DNA of 7,580 nt from Gemmatimonadota bacterium (GTDB taxonomy: Bacteria > Latescibacterota > UBA2968 > UBA8231), in contig VXZF01000692.1 in the NCBI GenBank assembly GCA_009845645.1, positions 1-7,580 on the forward strand, given 5' to 3'. Below the pieces are notes generated by a model. The model was not told where the DNA came from, ran no database searches, and saw nothing but the letters and a program-made list of their open reading frames with translations. The position numbers and the translations under genes were made by a program. The first letter of the stretch is position 1, and the number at the start of each line of letters is the position of its first letter. Positions 1 to 5,831 of this stretch are shown here, in pieces.

Positions 1-393
1 TGATATCGACAAGGGCAGCAGGCGCAACAGGGCGGTGCGTCCGGCCAAGGATTGGGCAACGGCTTCTTGCAGACGCAACTGGTGACTGCCGGTGAGGATG
101 TATTGCCCGCGTTGACGGCTGCTGTCAGCGAGGACCTGGATGGTTGAGAGCAGCTCGGGCACGCGTTGGATTTCGTCGATAATAACGGGTGGCGGAAATT
201 GCGAGAAGAAAGCATGGGGATCGCTTATCGCCAGCCTGCGTACATCAGGTGCTTCTAGGTTCGCATAAGCGTGGTTGGGAAACTGCATACGCGCCAACGT
301 GGTTTTTCCCGCTTGCCGTGGGCCGATGATTGTCACCACGGGAAATTCGGTTGCCGTCGCCGCCAATTCTCTAGCGATTTGTCGTAAAATCAC
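1..393 (-). CDS. DUF4143-type AAA+ ATPase, N-terminal part (runs off the window start)
   Basis: Read on the minus strand from a GTG at 391-393, this frame stays open for 131 codons and leaves the window. Visible motifs are a Walker A loop GPRQAGKTT (residues 24-32), a Walker B strand VIIDEIQ (70-76), a sensor-like strand YILTGSH (98-104) and the segment SLAGRTALLRLLPLS (115-129). The order and wording match the AAA ATPases that carry a C-terminal DUF4143 domain, which are usually 380-480 residues, so roughly the last two thirds lie outside. These proteins are widespread and poorly characterised; they are often discussed with toxin-antitoxin or mobile-element genes, and no biochemical role can be read here. 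I chose the GTG at 393 because a GAG sits 9 bases upstream; a second in-frame GTG ten codons earlier, just after a stop, is the alternative. The gene is divergent from the antitoxin remnant at 532. Confidence 0.88.
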   Translation of the reverse strand, partial: MILRQIARELAATATEFPVVTIIGPRQAGKTTLARMQFPNHAYANLEAPDVRRLAISDPHAFFSQFPPPVIIDEIQRVPELLSTIQVLADSSRQRGQYILTGSHQLRLQEAVAQSLAGRTALLRLLPLSIS

Positions 394-440
394 GGTTCTA
401 ATCTCTATTCGCGTGGATGTCACTCAAGGACAAGATAAGA

Positions 441-485
441 AAGTTGGTACAGATTTCAAATCGAACTTTAAATTTGTACCAATTT
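441..485. promoter_or_regulatory. Imperfect inverted repeat in the divergent intergenic region (possible operator)
   Basis: The core arms are TTGGTACAGATTT (444-456) and AAATTTGTACCAA (470-482), which pair at 12 of 13 positions across a 13-base spacer. Pairing continues imperfectly on both sides, giving a dyad of about 45 bases centred on 463. The centre lies 70 bases from the GTG of the minus-strand ATPase and 69 bases from the ATG at 532, so it sits symmetrically between two divergent genes. That placement suits an operator for a dimeric regulator, for instance a lost antitoxin, but the binding protein is unknown. No run of T follows the repeat, so a terminator is less likely. I could not identify convincing -35/-10 pairs. 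Confidence 0.5.
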
Positions 486-516
486 TCAGGCATGCCCTTG
501 ATATCATATGTTATCG

Positions 517-525
517 AAAAGGAGG
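517..525 (+). promoter_or_regulatory. Strong Shine-Dalgarno sequence fixing the start of the antitoxin remnant
   Basis: AAAAGGAGG lies six bases before the ATG at 532-534. Three in-frame ATGs compete: 508 (upstream of this site, so it would be translated through it), 529 (only three bases away) and 532. The spacing selects 532, giving an N-terminus MALNVEDRIA that matches how homologous proteins begin. Confidence 0.75.
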
Positions 526-531
526 TTGATG

Positions 532-699
532 ATGGCATTGAACGTAGAAGACAGGATTGCGGCACTTGATCCTGCTCGGCGACGCAAGGTCGAGGATCGG
601 GCGGCAGAACTCGTTGCCGAGGAGATGACTCTACGCGAACTGCACAAGGCCCGACAATTCACCAAGCGCGGCGCGCCAGCTCTGAAACGACTAAAATAA
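532..699 (+). CDS. Truncated XRE-family (HigA-type) antitoxin remnant, 55 aa
   Basis: The protein has an N-terminal helical segment (DRIAALDPARRRKVEDRAAEL, in two parts: 7-16 and 17-27) followed by AEEMTLRELHKARQFTK (29-45). This wording is typical of small XRE-family antitoxins/regulators, where the 'EEMTLRELRKA' segment is the first helix of the helix-turn-helix and is followed by 'LTQ..LA' and the recognition helix. Here the frame runs on as RGAPALKRLK and stops, so the recognition helix and the usual C-terminal tail are absent; family members are normally about 90-110 residues. No HigB/RelE-type toxin gene lies beside it. The stop overlaps the ATG of the dehalogenase gene (TAATG), so the two are probably translated together. 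I regard it as a decayed antitoxin that still has a good ribosome site. It may be expressed, but specific DNA binding is doubtful. Confidence 0.6.
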   Translation: MALNVEDRIAALDPARRRKVEDRAAELVAEEMTLRELHKARQFTKRGAPALKRLK

Positions 700-1421
700 T
701 GGAATCTTGTAAAACACCTATTATTAAGGCGCTAACCGTCGATGTCTTTGGCACGGTTACCGACTGGTACTCTACCATTGTGCGAGAGGGCAAGCGATTG
801 GGCTGCGACAAGTGGATTACTGTGGACTGGGCGCGTTTTGCCACGGCTTGGCGCGGCGGCTATGAACCTGCTATGAGTCGCGTGCGGCGCGGCGAATTGC
901 CTTGGACGAAAATAGACGCGCTCCACCGCATGATTCTCGACGATATTCTGGAAGACTTTTCGATTCCCGAGTTGTCCGAGGACGAGCGAAGTTATTTCAA
1001 TCGCGTTTGGCACAGACTGGATCCGTGGCCCGATGTGGTCGGCGGCATGTTGCGGCTGAAGTCCAAATACATTGTTGCCGCGCTTTCCAATGGCAACATG
1101 TCGCTACTGACCAACATGGCGAAGCACGCCGGTATTCCGTGGGACTGTATCTTGTCAGCAGAGCTTGCGCGGCATTACAAGCCAGACCGGGAAGTGTACG
1201 AGATGGCGGCACATCTTCTCGATTTGGAGCCGCCTTCAATCCTGATGGTCGCGGCGCATCGCCACGACTTAGAGGGCGCTAGAGCCGTTGGCTTCAGAAC
1301 GGCCTTCATTCCACGTCCACTTGAATGGGGACCGGAAGGCCAAGCAGACACAGCGCAAGACGGAGATTTTGACATAATTGCGCAAGATTTCCACGACCTT
1401 GCAGCGCAGCTTGGAGTCTAA
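699..1421 (+). CDS. Haloacid dehalogenase type II (HAD superfamily), complete copy
   Basis: A 240-residue HAD hydrolase, the usual length for type II 2-haloacid dehalogenases, which replace the halogen of a 2-haloacid by hydroxyl through an aspartyl ester intermediate in the cytoplasm. Motif I is DVFGTVTDW, with nucleophile D15. A helical cap follows (about 24-105), including WRGGY (51-55), whose Arg resembles the carboxylate-binding Arg of L-2-haloacid dehalogenase. Motif II is SNGN (S130, N131), motif III is YKPDREVY (K161, Y167) and motif IV is AAHRHDLEGA with D190. The S and N next to the motif IV Asp in the Pseudomonas YL enzyme are A185 and H187 here, as in many relatives, so the true substrate may not be halogenated. 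There is no ribosome site of its own; the ATG overlaps the preceding stop. It forms the left member of a direct repeat around the restriction-modification genes. Confidence 0.9.
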   Translation: MESCKTPIIKALTVDVFGTVTDWYSTIVREGKRLGCDKWITVDWARFATAWRGGYEPAMSRVRRGELPWTKIDALHRMILDDILEDFSIPELSEDERSYFNRVWHRLDPWPDVVGGMLRLKSKYIVAALSNGNMSLLTNMAKHAGIPWDCILSAELARHYKPDREVYEMAAHLLDLEPPSILMVAAHRHDLEGARAVGFRTAFIPRPLEWGPEGQADTAQDGDFDIIAQDFHDLAAQLGV

Positions 1422-1439
1422 TTGCTGTGAGGAGCGAAT
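699..1439 (+). repeat. Direct repeat, left copy (dehalogenase gene plus 18 bases)
   Basis: Similarity to 4046-4465 begins at the dehalogenase ATG, at most about five bases before it, and ends after CGAAT at 1435-1439, 18 bases past the stop codon. Outside a 318-base gap and a one-codon gap in the right copy, I count about 46 differences over 420 aligned bases, roughly 89% identity. A block of 60 bases (left copy 1213-1266 region) is identical or nearly so. The sequence between the copies is just the leader, endonuclease and methyltransferase. Confidence 0.85.
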
Positions 1440-1453
1440 CTTCGGAGAACAAT

Positions 1454-1495
1454 ATGGTGTTTCAAGCACTTGATATTTTATGGATGGACACTTGA
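1454..1495 (+). CDS. Putative 13-codon leader ORF abutting the endonuclease start
   Basis: An ATG at 1454 opens a frame reading MVFQALDILWMDT and ends at TGA 1493-1495, directly followed by the GTG (1496) and ATG (1499) of the endonuclease gene. A GGAG at 1444-1447 lies six bases before the ATG, a better ribosome site than anything in front of the endonuclease itself. That arrangement would allow translational coupling, with ribosomes finishing the leader and restarting on the endonuclease. The frame contains two CACTTGA copies (1467-1473 and 1489-1495), the first within TCAAG-CA-CTTGA. It is short enough to arise by chance, and I recognise no family. Confidence 0.35.
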   Translation: MVFQALDILWMDT

Positions 1496-2461
1496 GTGAT
1501 GGCGGTTAATAGAGACAAACCGGACAGGTGGAAAGCAGATATCGAACAGTCGGTAGACATGTACAACAACTGGTTTACTCGGTTTGCGCCGGAAGCCTAT
1601 CGGACAACCCGATTCCAGACTACCATAGACGTTAGAGCGACCCTGGAGGCTACGGAAAACCTGACAGATATTGATGTGGAGTTGCTAAGGGCCAATCCCA
1701 GCATCTTGCCTACCCTACGGATGGCGACCTGCCCGCCCCTCGCCGTGGACCGGCTTATCGGACTCGCTGGAGTGCCGGCGAATCTAGTCAAGGTCATGGA
1801 AAAGGACGGGAAGCTACCGCCTCGGATGTCCCGTCAAGAGGTGGACAGCGCCCTTGGCAAGGTGGCAGCAATAATCCAAAAGATGGCTGACAAGGACATT
1901 CTCGTCTGGCTGGAGTGGGGAGACGCTCCTTCGGAGCAGGAACGACACCGGGCAGCGACAATCTTGGCCGACCGCTTGTGCGGGGCCGTTGCAAACCCCA
2001 TCATTCGGAATGCCCAAGAAAAGCGGCAGCTTGACGCCATAGGGGCTTGGCTAGAGGACCGCGGATACGCCAATCTTCCAGCAGGAGGGCAGAGAAGCTA
2101 CGACAACATGGAGCCGGGGACGTTCTCTTTTCGGATGAACGTACCGGCTAAGCAGGAGGGGACCGGTCGGCAGGTCAACATACCGGTGGATGCAGTCATC
2201 ATGCCAAAGACGGCACGATTAGGAGACCTGCCTTTGCTTGTCGAGGCCAAATCAGCGGGCGACTTCACCAACGTGAACAAGCGCCGCAAAGAGGAGGCTG
2301 CCAAGATGAGCCAACTGCGCCAGTCTTGTGGAGAGGACGTGAGATACGTCCTGTTCCTGTGCGGATACTTCGACAGCGGTTACCTAGGCTACGAGGCGGC
2401 GGAAGGCATCGACTGGGTATGGGAGCATCGGATCGGAGACCTTGAGGAGTTTGGCCTGTAG
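1496..2461 (+). CDS. XamI-family type II restriction endonuclease
   Basis: A 321-residue protein that I recognise from wording such as YNNWFTRFAPEAYRTTR, RMATCPPLAVDRLIGLAG, CGAVANPIIRNAQEKRQL and the near-C-terminal GYLGYEAAEGIDWVWEHR as the XamI restriction endonuclease family. XamI cuts GTCGAC, the SalI sequence, so the same target is predicted; specificity can drift within the family. A PD-(D/E)xK-like catalytic core is visible: D232 in IPVDAVI, then E250 and K252 in LLVEAKSAGDF. The start is GTG 1496 or ATG 1499; neither has a clear ribosome site, and a 13-codon leader ends exactly in front. The stop at 2459-2461 is immediately followed by the methyltransferase ATG, so the pair is one operon with the endonuclease first. 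No controller (C) protein is seen. The gene appears full length and intact. Confidence 0.88.
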   Translation: MMAVNRDKPDRWKADIEQSVDMYNNWFTRFAPEAYRTTRFQTTIDVRATLEATENLTDIDVELLRANPSILPTLRMATCPPLAVDRLIGLAGVPANLVKVMEKDGKLPPRMSRQEVDSALGKVAAIIQKMADKDILVWLEWGDAPSEQERHRAATILADRLCGAVANPIIRNAQEKRQLDAIGAWLEDRGYANLPAGGQRSYDNMEPGTFSFRMNVPAKQEGTGRQVNIPVDAVIMPKTARLGDLPLLVEAKSAGDFTNVNKRRKEEAAKMSQLRQSCGEDVRYVLFLCGYFDSGYLGYEAAEGIDWVWEHRIGDLEEFGL

Positions 2462-4039
2462 ATGACGAAATCCATGGCAAAGCGGGAAGAACGTCGGCTC
2501 GCGGTCCAAGCTGAACTGGATGAGGCCAAGGATCAGGCCGAACGCAACAGGATGGGTCAGTTTGCAACTCCGACGGAACTTGCCGTACAGATCTTTGAGT
2601 ATGCGAAAGAGCAACTGAATGAAGCTGAGGCGGTGCGATTTATCGACCCAGCCATCGGGATCGGCTCGTTCTACTCGGCACTGCTCAAGGTCTTCCCGGC
2701 AGGCCGCCTGACACGCGCCGTCGGCTACGAAATCGACCCTCATTACGGCGAACCTGCGGCGAAACTATGGAAGGGTACGATGCTGGATGTCCGCCTAGAG
2801 GACTTTACACAGGCCGCACCCCCATCAGATAAAGAGAAGTTCAACCTGTTGATCTGCAACCCGCCCTATGTGCGACATCACCACATTGCCAGCAAGGAGA
2901 AACGACGCCTGAAGGCCCTCACACGGGAGGCTTGCGGCATCAAGGTGAATGGGCTTGCCGGTCTGTACTGTTACTTCCTCGGATTGTCTCACCAGTGGAT
3001 GGCGGAAGGCGGACTGGCGGGTTGGCTGATACCGAGCGAATTCATGGACGTCAACTACGGCGCATCGGTGAAGCACTATCTGCTCGACAAGGTTACGTTG
3101 CTGCACATCCACCGCTTCGACCCAAAAGAAGTGCAATTCGGGGACGCGCTAGTGTCCTCTGCGGTAGTTTGGTTCAGCAAGAAAGAGCCACCCGCCGATC
3201 ACAAAGTGCGTATGACCTATGGCGGTTCACTACTGCGGCCGAGTCTGGAACGACTGGTTCCGGTCGATACGCTCCGACGCGACCCAAAATGGACACTGTA
3301 TCCGATGAAAGAGAGCCACTCGGAGTCGCACGCGCCGGTGCTTGCGGATTTCTTCACGATCAAGCGCGGGCTGGCGACGGGCGGCAACAGGTACTTCATC
3401 CTGTCGCCGGAGGAGATCGAAAAGCGTGGGCTTCCTGCCGAGGTGTTCCGACCTATACTCCCAAGCCCACGTTACGTGCCAGACAACGAAATCCTGGCGG
3501 ACCGCGCTGGCAACCCTGTATTGGAGCGTCAGTTGTTCCTCCTAGACTGTCGGTTGCCAGAAGAGAAGATCAAGGAGCGGCATCCGACGTTGGGGGCCTA
3601 CCTTGAAGAAGGTAAGGCGCAGGGCATAGCCGAACGCTATATATGTCGGCATCGGTCGCCTTGGTATGCGCAAGAGCGCCGCCTGGCTGCGCCGTTCCTT
3701 TGCACCTACCTCGGTCGCAGCGACAAGAAGAACGGGCGTCCATTTCGATTCATACTGAACCACTCCAATGCGACCGCCCCCAATGTCTATCTGATGCTGT
3801 ATCCGAGGGGAGCCCTTGACAAGGCGCTTGCAGAATCTCCCCAGTTGAAGCGGCAAGTGTGGGACTTCCTGAATGGCATAAGCCCCAAGGAGATGCTGAA
3901 TGAGGGGAGAGTTTATGGGGGAGGGTTACACAAGCTGGAGCCGAAAGAGTTGGGAAGGGTCCCGGCAACTGCGCTTGCAGACCTACTGCCGGAAATCGAG
4001 TGGCAGGACGAGCCGAAGCAACTGGAATTATTTGCTTGA
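2462..4039 (+). CDS. N6-adenine DNA methyltransferase of the XamI-type system (Eco57I/TaqI-like)
   Basis: A 525-residue class I SAM-dependent methyltransferase. Motif X is GQFATP (32-37), motif I is IDPAIGIGSF (61-70) binding S-adenosylmethionine, a motif II-like acidic strand is GYEIDP (88-93), and the catalytic motif IV is NPPY (133-136), the signature of exocyclic-amine (N6-adenine) methylation. The order X-I-II-IV followed by a target-recognition half is that of gamma-class enzymes such as M.TaqI, M.Eco57I and M.SalI. The segment GGLAGWLIPSEFMDVNYG (183-200) and the later GLATGGNRYFIL (333-344) and VYGGGLHKLEPKEL (about 484-497) are typical of this family's C-terminal part. The start is the ATG directly after the endonuclease stop; GAGGAG at 2444-2449 is a rather distant ribosome site, and Met5 is an alternative start. 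Its role is to protect the host by methylating A in the shared target, probably GTCGAC. It seems complete. Confidence 0.9.
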   Translation: MTKSMAKREERRLAVQAELDEAKDQAERNRMGQFATPTELAVQIFEYAKEQLNEAEAVRFIDPAIGIGSFYSALLKVFPAGRLTRAVGYEIDPHYGEPAAKLWKGTMLDVRLEDFTQAAPPSDKEKFNLLICNPPYVRHHHIASKEKRRLKALTREACGIKVNGLAGLYCYFLGLSHQWMAEGGLAGWLIPSEFMDVNYGASVKHYLLDKVTLLHIHRFDPKEVQFGDALVSSAVVWFSKKEPPADHKVRMTYGGSLLRPSLERLVPVDTLRRDPKWTLYPMKESHSESHAPVLADFFTIKRGLATGGNRYFILSPEEIEKRGLPAEVFRPILPSPRYVPDNEILADRAGNPVLERQLFLLDCRLPEEKIKERHPTLGAYLEEGKAQGIAERYICRHRSPWYAQERRLAAPFLCTYLGRSDKKNGRPFRFILNHSNATAPNVYLMLYPRGALDKALAESPQLKRQVWDFLNGISPKEMLNEGRVYGGGLHKLEPKELGRVPATALADLLPEIEWQDEPKQLELFA

Positions 4040-4045
4040 TAAAGA

Positions 4046-4447
4046 ATGGAATCCTGGAAAACCTCTATTAAGGCGCTGACTGTCGATGTCTTTGGCACGG
4101 GCACCGATTGGTACTCTACCATTGTACGAGAGGGTGAGTGTTTAGGCTGCGACAAGCCGATTACCGTGGACTGTATCTTGTCGGCAGAGCGTGCGCGGTA
4201 TTACAAGCCGGATAGGGAAGTTTACGAGACTGCGGCGCATCTTCTCGATTTGGAGCCGCCTTCAATCCTGATGGTCGCGGCGCATCGCCACGACCTAGAG
4301 GGGGCTAGAGCCGTTGGCTTCAGAACGACCTTCATCCCACGTCCACTTGAATGGGGATCGGGAGGCCAGACAGACACCGCGCAAGACGGAGACTTTGACA
4401 TAATTGCGCAAGATTTTCACGACCTTGCCGCGCAGCTTAGAAGCTAA
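4046..4447 (+). pseudogene. Second haloacid dehalogenase copy with internal in-frame deletion
   Basis: This 133-codon frame is a copy of the gene at 699 that has lost 106 contiguous codons (copy 1 residues 44 to 149) and one codon near the start. The join lies at GGACTG (4168-4173); copy 1 has GGACTG at both ends of the missing stretch (824-829 and 1142-1147), exactly 318 bases apart, so a short-homology deletion explains it. The nucleophile Asp (D14) and the motif III and IV regions remain, but the whole cap and motif II (Ser-Asn) are gone, and motif I reads DVFGTGTDW instead of DVFGTVTDW. A working dehalogenase is not expected. The frame is still open to the original stop, so a stable short protein cannot be excluded. 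It begins six bases after the methyltransferase stop and has no clear ribosome site. Confidence 0.85.
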
Positions 4448-4465
4448 TTGCCGTGAGAAACGAAT
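4046..4465 (+). repeat. Direct repeat, right copy (deleted dehalogenase gene plus 18 bases)
   Basis: The partner of 699-1439 in the same orientation. It starts at the ATG of the deleted copy and ends at CGAAT 4461-4465, after which the two loci have nothing in common. Together the copies bracket 1440-4045, which holds only the restriction-modification genes and the leader. Confidence 0.85.
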
Positions 4466-4492
4466 ATAACCTAACATGATGGCATTTTCTCC

Positions 4493-5782
4493 ATGCAGGA
4501 CCTAATTCAAAGCCTCTCATCGTGTGTGCAGCACAGCGTATTTGTTTCCTCTCGCCTAGGAGAGATAGGACCGAATGATCTGAGAAGATACTACCTAAGA
4601 AGAAGGTGGAACGATAATGCATGGATGCTCCTGGAATCTTCAAAGCTTCAAATCCGTGATGAGCACATTGCAGACTTTGTTCATAAACTCAAATTGGTCT
4701 TGGCTGACTACCAGCAGCCTGGAACAGGACGCGTGGGGAATGGTTTGTTTCTGCTGATGGGCGGCCCTAGTACTTGGGCGTACCCAACAGTAGTGGAGTA
4801 CGCTAAAATCCTGATAACGGGTGCTGCTAAACTAGGTGCACAACGTGTAGTACAACTGCTTTGCGAATGGATAAGTGGAGAGCCGCTACGTTACCGACAC
4901 TACGCATTGCTACAAGGTGTAAATATCGACAAGCCGATAGAGTTACCAGAGGGAATCCATCTTTCTAAACTGCCCACATCGTCTTCGGACCTTCCAGCGA
5001 CCTTGCCGTATTATAACCCGACGACAACGGTAACCGACTACCTTGGTGGTGTCGTGCTGTCCGTAGATTATGAAATGGATCACGCCCTTTATGCGCCGAA
5101 AGAAGGGGAGGGACAGACTCTCGATACGGAGTGCAGAGGCTCGGTTACAGCGGCGGCGGGCAAAATTCCCGGTTTGTCCTTTGACAGCTTTTGCGAATCG
5201 ATGTCGCTAGCCTGTAATGGGTATGTTGACTGGCAGGTAATATGGACGGACTATGGAGAATTGGGAGCGTTTTACCACTGTCACTCCGGAGTGAACTATA
5301 AAGATCGTTCCGGTACTTACAAGACTGTAGGCTGTTCACAGGAGCGTTTGAACAAAGCACGAGAAATCCACCTTATGCTCCACGCAAATAAAGAAAGGAA
5401 GAAAAGTCTGGATTTGGCGATACATCGTTGGATAAGGTCAAAACGGTCCGGGTCCGACTCGGACAAGCTCATTGAACTGCGAATCGCGCTGGAAGCGCTG
5501 TACGAAATTGGTGGACTTAACGAAAAGGGCTTTCGTATCTCTACTTATGCCGCATGGCATTTAGGCGATGATTTTGAGGCCCGTCGCACCTGCAGCGAAA
5601 CGCTTCGTAAGGTGTATGATGACTCCTCAAGGGCTGTGCATGCAGGGAAACTTAAACACACGGCGAAGGATGAAGAATTGGTTTCACGAGGACAAGACTT
5701 CTGCCGTATGGGAATACTGAAGAGCCTTGAAGAAGCCGAAAAACCGAACTGGAACGAACTAATACTGGGTATGCGCTCGTAA
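4493..5782 (+). CDS. Hypothetical protein with C-terminal HEPN-like (Apea-like) segment
   Basis: A 429-residue protein whose N-terminal 300 residues I do not recognise; no signal peptide or membrane span is evident. The C-terminal part (about 324-390) reads DKLIELRIALEALY, then FRISTYAAWHLGDDFEARR, then LRKVYDDSSRAVHAGKL. This helical pattern ending in Y-D-x-x-S-x-x-V-H resembles Apea-like HEPN domains, often found in RNA-targeting defence or toxin proteins. The usual HEPN motif is R-x4-H; counting back from H383 the Arg position is S378, while an Arg sits at 380, so RNase activity is uncertain. The start is the first ATG after an in-frame TAA (4472-4474); no good ribosome site precedes it. 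The base composition is visibly poorer in G+C than the next gene (one 60-base line at 4921 is 26/60 G+C), suggesting foreign origin. It lies next to the restriction-modification island and may be a defence accessory gene; this is inferred from position and the HEPN-like segment. Confidence 0.72.
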   Translation: MQDLIQSLSSCVQHSVFVSSRLGEIGPNDLRRYYLRRRWNDNAWMLLESSKLQIRDEHIADFVHKLKLVLADYQQPGTGRVGNGLFLLMGGPSTWAYPTVVEYAKILITGAAKLGAQRVVQLLCEWISGEPLRYRHYALLQGVNIDKPIELPEGIHLSKLPTSSSDLPATLPYYNPTTTVTDYLGGVVLSVDYEMDHALYAPKEGEGQTLDTECRGSVTAAAGKIPGLSFDSFCESMSLACNGYVDWQVIWTDYGELGAFYHCHSGVNYKDRSGTYKTVGCSQERLNKAREIHLMLHANKERKKSLDLAIHRWIRSKRSGSDSDKLIELRIALEALYEIGGLNEKGFRISTYAAWHLGDDFEARRTCSETLRKVYDDSSRAVHAGKLKHTAKDEELVSRGQDFCRMGILKSLEEAEKPNWNELILGMRS

Positions 5783-5820
5783 TCAGTTGGGTAAGCCCAA
5801 GCCCTACCTTAGCCCGCTCC

Positions 5821-5826
5821 AAAGGA
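5821..5826 (+). promoter_or_regulatory. Ribosome binding site choosing the dehydratase start
   Basis: AAAGGA lies five bases before the ATG at 5832. The same frame is open back to a TTG at 5787, but that codon has no purine-rich site in front, and the extra 15 residues do not resemble the family. Confidence 0.6.
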
Positions 5827-5831
5827 ACCCC

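Noticed and set aside
275..529. 84-codon plus-strand frame overlapping the ATPase gene and the intergenic dyad
   Set aside because: It is antisense to the Walker A region, has no ribosome site and no recognisable family.
1436..1448. Small hairpin CGAA/TTCG after the dehalogenase as a terminator
   Set aside because: The stem is only four pairs and no T run follows.
2932..3606. 224-codon plus-strand frame inside the methyltransferase gene
   Set aside because: It overlaps the methyltransferase in another frame; the latter shows all family motifs, and this frame has none.
4465..4470. TATAAC as a -10 element for the HEPN-like gene
   Set aside because: No acceptable -35 element is found about 17 bases upstream; the nearest TTGCCG is only 11 bases away.
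5787..5831. Upstream TTG start adding 15 residues to the dehydratase
   Set aside because: No ribosome site precedes the TTG, while AAAGGA stands at proper distance from the ATG at 5832.
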